64,000 nt of DNA from Croceicoccus mobilis (GCF_001661965.1 NZ_LYWZ01000023.1:186001-250000), one strand, 5' to 3'. Numbered from the stretch's first letter, positions 32,822 to 41,728 are shown. Numbers and translations: made by a program. Notes: generated from the sequence alone by a model not told the origin.

Positions 32822-34513
32822 TCAGAACCGCTTGAGCCCTTCCAGAGCCTCCCTCAGACGGAAGTCCTGCGGACCTGCCCCTTTGGGAATTCCGCCCATG
32901 TCGCGGTCCACGTCGAGCAGAGGGCTATGCGAAAGATTCGCTTCGCCAAGGCGATGCGATGGCTGTTTCGGGCGCGGCTTGTGCGTCTTGCCAAGTCCGA
33001 TCGCCATGAGCGAGCCGTAGCCCGCGCCATCATCGTCGGCATCCTCGTCCTCGTCTCCGTCACCTGCGAACCAGTCTTCGTCGGCGCCGCCGGTAAGACC
33101 CGGTGCGAAACGCGGCGCGCTGACCCCGTCGTGGCCCTTGTAGCTGCCTTCGCCATGCAGCGAGACGACCTGGGGTTCCGGCTGAGGCTCGGGCTCATAA
33201 TGGGGCTCCGCCTGATATTGCGGAGGCTGATGATGACGCTCTTCGACAAACGGCGCCTGCGGGGCCCCCTCTTCCGGTTCGATCCCGCGAGCGAACACCG
33301 GCATGTCGCCATCGCTCTGATCCGCAGCCAAGGGAGCTTCCGGTTGCGCGAAATCCTCGCTCACATCCGGAACAGCGGGCTGATTAGGCCCAAGTTCGGG
33401 CACGGGCGGATTGAATGCAGCCCATTCCTCCTCATGCGCTGCCTCATCGAACGCGGAAGGCCCATCCATTGCCGGCACATCTATGGACATAGGCGCATGA
33501 CCCGCTGCGAAATCGGGGTCTTGATCCGTCGATAGCTCGGCCTCATCGAACGACGAAGCGGGAGCGGCAGCAGACGGACGGCTCACCTGCCCCCAGCCCT
33601 GCTCTTCCAGCGTCGGCGGCATCGGGATGCCCTCGGGCCACGCCTCTTCGGCCGCGGCAGGCGTTTTATCGTCTTGTGCCGCAGCTTCTGGCTGCATGGC
33701 CTGCGCTGCGGGGCGCTGCGCGTGGCTCCAGTCCTGCTCCTCCACCATTGGCTGCGCGGAGCCACCGGCTGACCATTGCGGGTCTTCGGCGGCTGGCTCC
33801 GCCGTCCCCTGGTCGAAGGCGGCGAATTCGTTTTCTTCCGGCGAGGGATCGCGGAATGCAGGCTGCGCGGGCGCAGCATCCTGTGGGGCGGGCTTCGACC
33901 ATTCGTCCTCGCCCCAGCCGTCCGCGTCCCAATCATCGCCCCAATCGCCCGTGCCGGAACGCGGCTCATCGACGGTGCGGGCTGCGGCGAATCGCTTCAG
34001 GTCCTCGTCATCCTCGCCCAACCCGAAATCGATATGCGATTCGACATCGGCATAGACGCCGGTGTTGGGGATGCGGTCGAAGCTGATCTCGTCTTCGGGC
34101 GGTGCCGGCGGGATGTTGGAAAGATCGTGCTTGGGCAGCCGCTGGCCCGGCGGCGGAGCCGAAAGGCGATCCAGCGGCGAGCGCGCCGATGTGTCCCGCC
34201 CCTGCCCGTCGCCGAGATGGCGGCGCAGGCGCGGGACGGAGGCAGCGGCCTCTTCACGCGTACCCACAGGGTCGCGGTTGCCATTGGGCAAAAGCCCCGC
34301 GACCACCGAGCCGAACAGCAGGCCGAACAATGCGCCGATCGCATACAGGCCGATCATCTCATTTGTCGGCGTCAGCCATGCGGCATCGGCAATGCCGAGC
34401 CTTTCCAGAAGCGGCGCGTAAACCTCGGCGGGCATGCGGCCCAGCGTAAACGCGCCAGCCGCCGCGCCGCCGGCGCGCAATGCGAATGCAATAATGCGAG
34501 TCATCCCGTTCAT
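32822..34513 (-). CDS. Lineage-specific membrane-anchored acidic protein
   Basis: A 563-residue protein I cannot assign. Two hydrophobic stretches near the N-terminus (ALRAGGAAAGAFTLG and GLYAIGALFGLLFGSVVAGLL, about 10-80) anchor a very long Asp/Glu/Pro/Ala-rich, presumably disordered cytoplasmic region. Two imperfect repeats occur (PMVEEQDWSHAQRP and PTLEEQGWGQVSRP). The C-terminus becomes basic and ordered-looking (GLGKTHKPRPKQPSHRLGE... DFRLREALEGLKRF). Codon bias resembles the neighbours and the frame is uninterrupted over 1.7 kb, so it is a real gene. It follows gltB-phaZ space as a single gene. Confidence 0.75.
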   Translation of the reverse strand: MNGMTRIIAFALRAGGAAAGAFTLGRMPAEVYAPLLERLGIADAAWLTPTNEMIGLYAIGALFGLLFGSVVAGLLPNGNRDPVGTREEAAASVPRLRRHLGDGQGRDTSARSPLDRLSAPPPGQRLPKHDLSNIPPAPPEDEISFDRIPNTGVYADVESHIDFGLGEDDEDLKRFAAARTVDEPRSGTGDWGDDWDADGWGEDEWSKPAPQDAAPAQPAFRDPSPEENEFAAFDQGTAEPAAEDPQWSAGGSAQPMVEEQDWSHAQRPAAQAMQPEAAAQDDKTPAAAEEAWPEGIPMPPTLEEQGWGQVSRPSAAAPASSFDEAELSTDQDPDFAAGHAPMSIDVPAMDGPSAFDEAAHEEEWAAFNPPVPELGPNQPAVPDVSEDFAQPEAPLAADQSDGDMPVFARGIEPEEGAPQAPFVEERHHQPPQYQAEPHYEPEPQPEPQVVSLHGEGSYKGHDGVSAPRFAPGLTGGADEDWFAGDGDEDEDADDDGAGYGSLMAIGLGKTHKPRPKQPSHRLGEANLSHSPLLDVDRDMGGIPKGAGPQDFRLREALEGLKRF

Positions 34514-34600
34514 TCTTCCAATTTACGCCCTAGCGCGCGAAGGCATCTTAAACGGGAGTGGTAAACGGCAGGATAATTCCAAATCCGAAGAACCATGAAA

Positions 34601-34624
34601 AAGGGGCGGGAAATCCCGCCCCTT
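34601..34624 (-). terminator. Intrinsic terminator of the PHB depolymerase gene
   Basis: A perfect 11-pair stem (34601-34611 with 34614-34624, AAGGGGCGGGA / TCCCGCCCCTT) with a 2-nt nominal loop. On the minus strand it runs into a T tract. It lies 24 bp after the stop. Confidence 0.88.
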
Positions 34625-34647
34625 CAGAACCTTGGATCAGGGTCGCG

Positions 34648-35892
34648 TCAGGCAACCGCCTTCAGACGACCCCTTGCATGATCGGCCATCCATTGTTCGA
34701 CCACCGGCGCAATCTGCCCCCGCCATTTTGATCCGTTGAAGATGCCGTAATGCCCGACACCCGGGTGCAGGTGATATTTCTTCTTAGAATCCGGCAGGCC
34801 GGGCGTCAGCTCGATCGCGGCCTTGGTCTGGCCAACGCCGGAGATATCGTCCCTCTCGCCTTCGACGCACAGGATGGCGGTGTCGTGAATCTTGCCGAGG
34901 TCGACCTTCTTGCCGCGATGGGTGAGGAGGCCGCGCGGCAGGAGATATTCCTTGAACACGGCATTCACGGTCTGAAGGTAGAATTCCGCCGTCATGTCGC
35001 AGACCGAGAGATATTCATCGTAAAAGGTCTTGGTCGCGTCGGCGCTTTCGCCATCGCCCGCCACCAGATGTTTGAACAGCGCATACTGGCTCATGATATG
35101 GTTACCGAGATTCATCGACATGAAGCCCGAAAGCTGCAGGAAACCCGGATAGACCCGGCGGCCCGCGCCCGCATAGGGCATGGGGACGGTCTGGATCAGA
35201 TATTGCTTGAACCAGTGCATCGGACGGCTGACCGCCATCTCGTTCACCTCGGTCGGACCTTCGCGCGTGTCGATCGGGCCGCCCATCATGGTGAGCGTGG
35301 CCGGACGGCAGGGATTGTCTTCCTCTGCCATCACCGCGGTTGCGGCGAACGCGGGCACGGACGGCTGGCAAACCGCGACCATATGCGTGCCGGGGCCGAT
35401 ATGCTCCAGGAACTCGATCACATAGTCGATATAGTCGTCGAGATCGAACTTGCCGTCCTTCAAGGGAACCAGCTTCGCATCGGCCCAGTCGGTGATGTAG
35501 GTCTCGGCCCCGTGAAGCATACGCTCGACCGTGCCGCGCAGCAGCGTGGCATAATGCCCGCTCATCGGCGCGACGATCAGCAGCTTGGGCGCATCCTTGG
35601 GGAGACCGTCATGGGTGAAACGCTTGAGGGTGCCGAAAGGCTTGTGCAGCACATCCGCCTCGGTGACAGTATGCGTCTTGCCGTCGACTTCGACCGTTTC
35701 GATGCCGAATGCGGGCTTGCCGCGCGGCTCGGCGGCATGGGCGAACACTTCCAGGGCCGAAGAGACCGTCGGGCCAAAGCCCGTATAACCCATCGGGTTG
35801 CTCGGATTGCCAAGCCATTCGGCAGTGACGGACGCGACCGCAGTCGCATTGGCGCGCCATGCGCGCTGGATTTCGTAGAGCTGGTACAGCAC
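34648..35892 (-). CDS. phaZ: Intracellular polyhydroxyalkanoate depolymerase
   Basis: Mobilises stored polyhydroxybutyrate granules. The 414-residue protein matches the PhaZ family: N-terminus LYQLYEIQRAW, conserved PAFGIETVEVDGKTHTV, MSGHYATLLRGTV and the catalytic-cysteine motif VCQPSVPA in place of a serine lipase box. The C-terminus PGVGHYGIFNGSKWR provides the histidine. The start is GTG (35890-35892) with AAGGAG upstream. A CTGC-N3-GCAG palindrome at 36046-36056 resembles PhaR operators. PhaB is encoded at 15777-16499. Confidence 0.93.
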   Translation of the reverse strand: MLYQLYEIQRAWRANATAVASVTAEWLGNPSNPMGYTGFGPTVSSALEVFAHAAEPRGKPAFGIETVEVDGKTHTVTEADVLHKPFGTLKRFTHDGLPKDAPKLLIVAPMSGHYATLLRGTVERMLHGAETYITDWADAKLVPLKDGKFDLDDYIDYVIEFLEHIGPGTHMVAVCQPSVPAFAATAVMAEEDNPCRPATLTMMGGPIDTREGPTEVNEMAVSRPMHWFKQYLIQTVPMPYAGAGRRVYPGFLQLSGFMSMNLGNHIMSQYALFKHLVAGDGESADATKTFYDEYLSVCDMTAEFYLQTVNAVFKEYLLPRGLLTHRGKKVDLGKIHDTAILCVEGERDDISGVGQTKAAIELTPGLPDSKKKYHLHPGVGHYGIFNGSKWRGQIAPVVEQWMADHARGRLKAVA

Positions 35893-36044
35893 TTACTCGT
35901 AAACTCCTTGCCAACGGGGGAGGCGTGCCGCCAGAAGCCAGCGCGCCCTTATGCCGGGCACATTTGCCGGCCATGCACCGCGGCGCCCTCTGCGGGGCAT
36001 CTCACGGCGTTCCATTGCCTCCTAGATAGATCGCGTTGCCCCCC

Positions 36045-36057
36045 GCTGCAACGCAGC
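36045..36057. promoter_or_regulatory. PhaR-like palindrome upstream of phaZ
   Basis: GCTGC-AAC-GCAGC, perfect 5-bp arms with 3-bp spacing, matches the CTGC-N3/4-GCAG pattern I recall for the PHB repressor PhaR of Paracoccus. It lies 153 bp before the phaZ start and about 106 bp before the divergent ABC transporter start. No phaR gene is in the window. Confidence 0.4.
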
Positions 36058-36163
36058 AATAAGGACAGGTTCCGCGCAAAACCCGCGTATGGGGGCGTGT
36101 TTCGCCGTGGATCAGCCGTTTAAGCGACTTCAAAGCAGCATCTGTTTGTTCTAGTGCGCCGGC

Positions 36164-38020
36164 ATGACAGAGCATGCGAGAGCCGACAACGAAGGTTCCG
36201 GAGCCGATCCCGGAGATCTCGAGCGCGTCAGCGACTCGGAGACCGAAACGGGTCGCAAGGATGCGGGCAAGGAAGAAGCATCGGGCTCAAAGACCCGCTC
36301 CATCGGCCCGCTCTTCATGCTGCTGGGCGCGGCCCGCAAATATCCCGGCCGACTTGTGGGCGCTGGCTGCGCGCTGGTGACGACCGCGGCCGCGACATTG
36401 GCGATTCCCAATTTCTTCAAGCTGGTTATCGATCGCGGGTTCGATGGGGGCGACATCAATCGCTGGTTCGAGTACCTGCTGCTGCTGGTCGTGGTGCTGG
36501 CGATCGGCACCGCCTTCCGCTTCTATCTCGTTTCATGGCTGGCAGAGCGCGTGGTCGCCGACCTTCGGGTAAAGGTCTATGACAATCTCGTCACCCTGCC
36601 GCCCAGCTTCTTTGAGGAAAACAACCCGCGCGAGATCTCTTCGCGCATGACCGCCGATACCGCGATTATCGAGCAGGTCGTCGGGTCCACCATATCTGTG
36701 GCCCTGCGCAATCTGCTGACGGTCATCGGCGGGACGATCTATCTCTTCATCCTTGCGCCGATGCTGACGGTCTGGCTGCTGGTCGCGATCCCGATCGTGA
36801 TCATTCCCATCGTGCTGATGGGGCGGCGCGTGCGCAATCTTTCCCGCTCCAGCCAGGACCGGATTGCCGATATCGGCGCGATGGTCAGCGAAGTGCTGGG
36901 CGGCATCCGCATCGTGCAGGTGTTCAACCAGCAGGGCCGCGAGGCAGGGCGCTTTGGCGAAGCGGTCGAAAGGTCTTTCGCCACGGCGAAGAGCCGGATC
37001 TGGTTCCGCGCGATCCTGACCGCGCTCGCCATGGCGCTGGTGCTGGGCGCATTGGTCGGATTGATGTGGCGCGGCGCGCTGGATGTGGAGGCCGGACACA
37101 TTACCGGCGGCACCATTGCGGCCTTCGTCATCACCGCTGGGCTTGTCGGCGGGGCATTCGGCGCGCTGGCCGAAGTTTACGGCAATCTGCTGCGCGCATC
37201 GGGCGCAGCGCAGCGCCTTGGCGAACTGCTGGCCACCACGCCCGCCATCGCCGCGCCTGCCCGTCCGCAAGAGCTGCCCACCCCGGCGCGCGGCTCGATC
37301 GCGTTCCAGAATGTCACCTTCCGCTATCCGACCCGGCCCGAGGACAAGGCGCTCAACGATTTCTCATTGGTGATCGAGCCGGGTGAGACGGTTGCCATTG
37401 TCGGTCCATCGGGCGCGGGCAAGTCGACATTGTTCCAGCTGATCGCCCGCTTCTACGACCCGCAGGTCGGCAGCGTTCGCGTCGACGGGATCGACCTGAC
37501 CCGCGCCGACCCCATCGCCGTGCGCGACCGGCTGGCGCTGGTGCCGCAGGAAAGCACGCTGTTCAATGCCAGCGCGCGCGACAACCTGCGCTATGGGGCA
37601 TGGGAAGCGGACGATGACGCCATCTGGAAAGCGGCCCGCGCCGCCAATGCCGAGCAGTTCCTGAAGGCTCTGCCCAACGGTCTCGACACCGTGATCGGCG
37701 ATGCCGGGGCGCGCCTTTCGGGCGGCCAGCGCCAGCGCGTCGCCATTGCCCGCGCCCTGCTGCGCGACGCGCCGATCCTGTTGCTGGATGAGGCCACAAG
37801 CGCATTGGACGCGCAAAGCGAGCAGCTGGTGCAATCGGCGCTGGAAACGCTGATGAAAGGGCGTACCACCATCGTCATCGCCCACCGCCTTGCCACCGTG
37901 CGCGCGGCGGATCGCATCGTGGTGATGGAGGATGGCCGGATCGTCGAACAGGGCACCCATGCCGAATTGAGCGCCAACAGCGGGCTTTATGCCAGCCTAG
38001 CCGCGCTGCAATTCGAATAG
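36164..38020 (+). CDS. ABC exporter, fused permease and ATPase (MsbA-like)
   Basis: A 618-residue half-transporter. After a charged ~45-residue N-terminus come six membrane helices (about 50-320) and a nucleotide-binding domain with Walker A GPSGAGKS, signature LSGGQRQRVAIARALL, Walker B ILLLDEATSALDA and the H-loop IAHRLATV. This is the lipid/drug exporter (MsbA/BmrA) class. The substrate is unknown. Divergent from phaZ; uppP follows on the same strand. Confidence 0.88.
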   Translation: MTEHARADNEGSGADPGDLERVSDSETETGRKDAGKEEASGSKTRSIGPLFMLLGAARKYPGRLVGAGCALVTTAAATLAIPNFFKLVIDRGFDGGDINRWFEYLLLLVVVLAIGTAFRFYLVSWLAERVVADLRVKVYDNLVTLPPSFFEENNPREISSRMTADTAIIEQVVGSTISVALRNLLTVIGGTIYLFILAPMLTVWLLVAIPIVIIPIVLMGRRVRNLSRSSQDRIADIGAMVSEVLGGIRIVQVFNQQGREAGRFGEAVERSFATAKSRIWFRAILTALAMALVLGALVGLMWRGALDVEAGHITGGTIAAFVITAGLVGGAFGALAEVYGNLLRASGAAQRLGELLATTPAIAAPARPQELPTPARGSIAFQNVTFRYPTRPEDKALNDFSLVIEPGETVAIVGPSGAGKSTLFQLIARFYDPQVGSVRVDGIDLTRADPIAVRDRLALVPQESTLFNASARDNLRYGAWEADDDAIWKAARAANAEQFLKALPNGLDTVIGDAGARLSGGQRQRVAIARALLRDAPILLLDEATSALDAQSEQLVQSALETLMKGRTTIVIAHRLATVRAADRIVVMEDGRIVEQGTHAELSANSGLYASLAALQFE

Positions 38021-38158
38021 GCCAGTTCGAATAGCGCCGCTAACCCCATTTGACCTGACGCTGCCCATAAGGCGGAGACCCATGCCGCAGCGCACCATGC
38101 AGGGTTGACTTGGACACCCGATCCTTCATCACCCGAACTCCCCCGCAAAGAGAGCCTA

Positions 38159-38974
38159 ATGGAAAACCTGACACTTACTGCAATTCTGCTTGGCATCGTC
38201 GAAGGGCTGACGGAGTTCGTGCCAGTATCCTCGACGGGTCACCTGATCCTCGCTTCGGCCATGTTCGGCTATGACGCGGAGGAGTGGAAAGTCTTCAACG
38301 TCGTCATTCAGCTGGGCGCGATCCTGGCCGTGGTGGTGAATTATTGGCGCACTTTCTGGGCCGCGGGCATCGGCATTTTCCATCGCCAGCCCGAATCGAT
38401 CCGCTTCGTCATCAATCTCGTCGTCGCCTTCATGCCCGCGGCCGTGATCGGGCTGATCATGAAGGACTATATCGACATCCTCCTCGCCAGCCCGATGGTG
38501 GTGCCATGGGCGCTGGTGATCGGCGGCATCGCCATCATCGTGATCGAGAAATACGCGAAGGAAGGCCCGCCCAGCGGCATTGGCCAGCTTCCGGTCAAGC
38601 AGGCGCTTGGCGTAGGCTGCCTGCAATGCCTCGCCATGGTGCCGGGCGTGTCGCGTTCGGGCGCGACGATCATGGGCGCGCTGGCCATGGGCATCGAACG
38701 GCGCACCGCCGCCGAATTCAGCTTCTTCCTCGCCATCCCGACCATGCTGGGGGCCAGCACGCTGGAAGTCCTGCAGTATCGCGATGAAATCGCGTCCGGG
38801 AACATGACAGTGGGCTGGGACGAGATCGCCATCGGCTTCGTCGTCTCCTTCATCGTCGCGCTGATCGTGATCCGCGCTTTTGTCGCCTATGTCAGCAAGG
38901 CGGGTTTCACGCCCTTTGCATGGTATCGCATCATCTTCGGCACCTTCGCGGGTCTGTGGCTCTACTTCATGTAA
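38159..38974 (+). CDS. uppP: Undecaprenyl-diphosphatase (BacA type)
   Basis: Integral membrane enzyme recycling undecaprenyl pyrophosphate to the monophosphate carrier for peptidoglycan and other surface polymers. At 271 residues it shows the family motifs EGLTEFVPVSSTGHLI near the N-terminus and PGVSRSGATI in the middle, with multiple hydrophobic helices. The ATG at 38159 has AAAGAGAG upstream and gives the normal N-terminus MENLTLTAILLGIVEG. Confidence 0.96.
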   Translation: MENLTLTAILLGIVEGLTEFVPVSSTGHLILASAMFGYDAEEWKVFNVVIQLGAILAVVVNYWRTFWAAGIGIFHRQPESIRFVINLVVAFMPAAVIGLIMKDYIDILLASPMVVPWALVIGGIAIIVIEKYAKEGPPSGIGQLPVKQALGVGCLQCLAMVPGVSRSGATIMGALAMGIERRTAAEFSFFLAIPTMLGASTLEVLQYRDEIASGNMTVGWDEIAIGFVVSFIVALIVIRAFVAYVSKAGFTPFAWYRIIFGTFAGLWLYFM

Positions 38975-39168
38975 GGGCCCTGAATGTAAGAACCCGGTCC
39001 GGCGAATCGGCAAAGATCTGCGATTTCCGGTCCAAGACGAGCACCCGATAAAGACCCGGAATATTGGGCGGATAGCAAATATCCGTCCATAATGGCGCTT
39101 GGCTCGTGGAACCAATTGACTGGCCTTCGTGTTTCCTCATCAAACACAGACATACAAGGAAACACACG

Positions 39169-39426
39169 ATGGGTATCATTATCATGATCATCGTCGGTGG
39201 CATCATCGGCTGGCTTGCCAGCATCGTCATGCGCACTGACGCTCAGCAGGGTATCCTGCTCAACGTCGTCGTCGGCATCGTCGGCGCCCTGATCGCCGGT
39301 CTGGTCGTCGGCGGTAACCAGATCGCGAGCGGCGCGTTCAATCTTTCGTCGCTTCTGTTCTCGTTCCTGGGTGCGGTCGTCCTTCTTGCGATCGTTAATC
39401 TCTTCCGTCGCGGAACCGTTCGGTAA
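39169..39426 (+). CDS. GlsB/YeaQ/YmgE-family stress-associated membrane protein
   Basis: An 85-residue Gly-rich protein with three hydrophobic segments (MGIIIMIIVGGIIGWLASIVM, ILLNVVVGIVGALIAGLVVGG, LLFSFLGAVVLLAIVNLF), the standard layout of this transglycosylase-associated/stress membrane family. AAGGAAAC ribosome-binding site before the ATG. Function is not established; homologues are often stress-induced. Confidence 0.9.
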   Translation: MGIIIMIIVGGIIGWLASIVMRTDAQQGILLNVVVGIVGALIAGLVVGGNQIASGAFNLSSLLFSFLGAVVLLAIVNLFRRGTVR

Positions 39427-39499
39427 TCCGCCGCGTTAACCGCAAATCGGGATGGTGGCAGTGTCTGCCATCCCGCTTTACTGCAAAGGGGAAAATCAC

Positions 39500-39745
39500 A
39501 TGAAGAAGCTTATTGCCACTGCCAGCGCCGTTGCTCTTGGCCTCGGTCTCGCCGCTTGCGACAGCCCGGCCGAAAACGCCATGGAAGACCAGGCTGAAGC
39601 CGTCGAAGACCAGGGCGAAATGCAGGAAGACATGCTGGAAGACGCCGGCATGGAAGAGCAGGCCGACATGGTCGAAGAGCAGGCCGAAGAAACGGCTGAC
39701 GCCATGGAAGAACAGGCTGACGACATGGACGCCACGCCCGAATAA
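39500..39745 (+). CDS. Small acidic lipoprotein
   Basis: 81 residues: signal MKKLIATASAVALGLGLAAC with lipobox LAAC, then an almost wholly helical Glu/Asp/Met/Ala/Gln tail (EDQAEAVEDQGEMQEDMLED...). The residue after the lipidated cysteine is Asp, which in Enterobacteria signals inner-membrane retention. GGGG ribosome-binding site upstream and a terminator downstream, so it is monocistronic or ends a two-gene unit with the GlsB-like gene. Function unknown. Confidence 0.8.
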   Translation: MKKLIATASAVALGLGLAACDSPAENAMEDQAEAVEDQGEMQEDMLEDAGMEEQADMVEEQAEETADAMEEQADDMDATPE

Positions 39746-39768
39746 GCGACTCTTCACCAGAGTTTCGA

Positions 39769-39795
39769 ACGGCGCCGGTTTTCCGGCGCCGTTTT
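39769..39795 (+). terminator. Intrinsic terminator after the acidic lipoprotein gene
   Basis: ACGGCGCCGG (39769-39778) pairs perfectly with CCGGCGCCGT (39783-39792) around TTTT and is followed by further T residues. Confidence 0.9.
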
Positions 39796-39938
39796 CGTAT
39801 GCGCGCTGCCTTCGCCTGCGCGGGCTGAAGACATAACTCGACACGGAACCTTCTTGCGTCTCGCCGCTTGGTATCACAACAGCTTTTCTGCCCGATGGCA
39901 GGCGGGCAAATGCAATCCACCCACCGGGAGAATTCACC

Positions 39939-40253
39939 ATGGTCAGCAACGTAACCGAGATCGCACGCGGCGAACGGGAAATGGAAGAGGTCGTGGCATC
40001 ACGCTACCGCTCTTTCGATGCCACCAGCCCCGATCGCGCCGCCGACATCGTGCCGACCGATCCGGTGGAAGCCGACCGCTTTGACGCCATGCGCGCCGCC
40101 GGGGTGATTCGCGGGGCCGAGGGTGGTTTCTATCTCGACGAGACCGCGCTTGAGCGCGTTCGCCGCCGCCGCAAGGGCTGGCTTTATGGCTCTGCCGGGG
40201 CCGTTGCCGCCCTTGGGCTGGCCGCAGGCTGGGTGCTGGGCCGCCGTCGCTGA
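39939..40253 (+). CDS. Unknown small protein with C-terminal membrane anchor
   Basis: 104 residues, not recognised. A charged soluble part with a helical segment (DPVEADRFDAMRAAGVIRGAEGGFYLDETALERVRRRRKGW) leads into a C-terminal hydrophobic helix (LYGSAGAVAALGLAAGWVLG) and RRR end, a tail-anchored layout. GGGAG lies about 10 bases before the ATG. A hairpin follows the stop at 40262-40287. Confidence 0.65.
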   Translation: MVSNVTEIARGEREMEEVVASRYRSFDATSPDRAADIVPTDPVEADRFDAMRAAGVIRGAEGGFYLDETALERVRRRRKGWLYGSAGAVAALGLAAGWVLGRRR

Positions 40254-40261
40254 GCGTGGGC

Positions 40262-40287
40262 AGCAGGCCCGCTAACACGGGTCTGCT
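40262..40287 (+). terminator. Hairpin after the tail-anchored protein gene
   Basis: Ten-pair stem AGCAGGCCCG / CGGGTCTGCT (one G-T pair) with a CTAACA loop, 8 bp beyond the stop. Only a weak T-rich stretch follows (TGACTTT), so termination may be inefficient. Confidence 0.5.
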
Positions 40288-40448
40288 TGACTTTCCCCGC
40301 GCCATCGCGCAAAGGCCCCCACGCTTTGGCGAGGGCTGTGTGCAGGTAATGCGCGGGCGCCGCCACGACAGAGATCTCTGATTTTGACCGAACACGGCGC
40401 GGCAATGCCATGTGGCAGTGCCCGCCAAGAGGATATTAGGAATACGCC

Positions 40449-40616
40449 ATGGCGAAGCCCGCAACCGTAAAGATCCGGCTGGTCTCGACCGCCGATACCG
40501 GTTTCTTCTATGTGACCAAGAAGAACCCGCGCAACTCGACCGAGAAGTTCGTGCAGCGCAAGTACGACCCCGTCGTGCGCAAGCATGTCGACTTCAAGGA
40601 AGCCAAGATCAAGTGA
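40449..40616 (+). CDS. rpmG: 50S ribosomal protein L33
   Basis: 55 residues, [20 protein letters not shown] through [18 protein letters not shown], a full-length L33 of the cysteine-free (zinc-independent) form. An AGGA ribosome-binding site lies upstream. Monocistronic, with a strong hairpin after the gene at 40659-40690. Confidence 0.96.
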   Translation: MAKPATVKIRLVSTADTGFFYVTKKNPRNSTEKFVQRKYDPVVRKHVDFKEAKIK

Positions 40617-40658
40617 TCTTGCGCCGGGCGCAGGCCGATTCGGCCGCGCCCCGTTTCG

Positions 40659-40690
40659 GGCCGCAAACCGCCTTTCGGGGCGGTGCGGCC
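40659..40690 (+). terminator. Hairpin downstream of rpmG
   Basis: GGCCGC/GCGGCC plus ACCGCC/GGCGGT, with a two-base bulge, form a 12-pair stem ending 64 bp before the lolA start. No T tract follows. It argues against lolA translation starting as early as the GTG at 40683. Confidence 0.5.
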
Positions 40691-40754
40691 CGATGAACAT
40701 TCGGGAACCTGCCGGTTCAGCACGGGTTCAATGCCCGAACGCCAAACAACCGGG

Positions 40755-41417
40755 ATGATTTCCGCAATGCTTCCGAAGAGCTTCAGGCTCCCTCGCATCG
40801 CCATGGGCACCGCCGCACTTGCACTGGCTGTGCCTGCGACCTTCGCCCTGCCCGCAGCGCCCGCCGTTGCCGCACAGGGTGATCTCGACCGCGCCGTCGC
40901 CGCCCTGCGTGCCATCAGCACGATGAGCGCGAGCTTCGTGCAACTTGATCGCGCCGGCCAGCAGCTGACCGGCAAGATGGTGCTGAAGCGCCCTGGCAAG
41001 ATCCGGTTCGAATATGGCGACAATGTTCCCGTCCTGATCGTGTCTGACGGTTCGCGACTCACCATGCTCGATTACGAAGTGCGGCAAAAGCAAGTCTGGC
41101 CGATCGGCGACAGCCCGCTTGCCGCCCTGCTCGATCCGAAGGCCGACATCGCGAAATATGCGACGTTGATGCCCACCAGCCATCCCGATGTGATCTCGGT
41201 CCGGATCAAGGACCCGAAGCATCCCGAATACGGGGTGATGACGCTGATCTTCAATCGCAACGCCAAGGCCCCGGGCGGGATGCAGCTGGAAAGCTGGGTC
41301 ACTGTCGATGCCCAGAACAAGGTCACCAAGATCTTCCTCGATGACCAGCGTTATGGGATCCCCGTCAGCAACGGCACTTTTACCTTCAAGGACGTCCGCC
41401 CGCGGCAAAAACACTGA
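40755..41417 (+). CDS. lolA: Outer-membrane lipoprotein carrier protein LolA
   Basis: Periplasmic chaperone moving lipoproteins from the inner to the outer membrane. About 220 residues from ATG 40755 (40767 is equally possible). Basic LPKSFRLPR, hydrophobic helix and APAVAAQ make a signal peptide. The LolA beta-sheet core follows (MSASFVQLDRAGQQLTGKMVLKRPGKIRFEY... VLIVSDGSRLTMLD). Frame remains open upstream to 40683, but that part lies in the rpmG hairpin and is not signal-like. A long 3' region precedes xthA. Confidence 0.9.
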   Translation: MISAMLPKSFRLPRIAMGTAALALAVPATFALPAAPAVAAQGDLDRAVAALRAISTMSASFVQLDRAGQQLTGKMVLKRPGKIRFEYGDNVPVLIVSDGSRLTMLDYEVRQKQVWPIGDSPLAALLDPKADIAKYATLMPTSHPDVISVRIKDPKHPEYGVMTLIFNRNAKAPGGMQLESWVTVDAQNKVTKIFLDDQRYGIPVSNGTFTFKDVRPRQKH

Positions 41418-41439
41418 TCAGGCGCACATCTCCGATTGG

Positions 41440-41660
41440 CTAGTGTCATATTAACGCCAAATTGTGCGGAACTAGCGACGAACAGTGCTTTCCTAACGGG
41501 GTTTGTTCATCTATCCGACAGGCGTTCAGGCGTAGAAATTGCCGAACAAGACGCCGGGTCTGGGTTTCCCCCCTGTTGCCCGACCCATCTAGAGCGTCTT
41601 GCCGAGCGTGACGAACGCGAATGGCAACCCCCGACCCAATGCCCCCGGGTCGGGGGTTTT
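41440..41660 (+). ncRNA. Candidate structured RNA or 3' UTR between lolA and xthA
   Basis: The 311-bp gap holds no gene but a chain of hairpins read in the + direction: GAACA/TGTTC near 41480-41510; GGCGT-TC-GGC / GCC-GA-ACGCC near 41519-41554; GGGTC-GGG / CCC-GACCC near 41555-41586; then a perfect terminator at 41628-41660. The terminator is about 210 bp beyond the lolA stop, too far to be an ordinary one, so either lolA has a long structured 3' UTR or a separate small RNA ends here. No promoter is identified and no known RNA family is recognised. Confidence 0.35.
41628..41660 (+). terminator. Intrinsic terminator upstream of xthA
   Basis: CCCCCGACCC (41628-41637) pairs perfectly with GGGTCGGGGG (41647-41656), followed by TTTT. 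Confidence 0.9.
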
Positions 41661-41728
41661 GCGTTTCTGGGGTTCACGCAGGTTCGCAGCATTGGACTTT
41701 CAGGGCGAAGGCCCTAAGTGCTTCCCCC

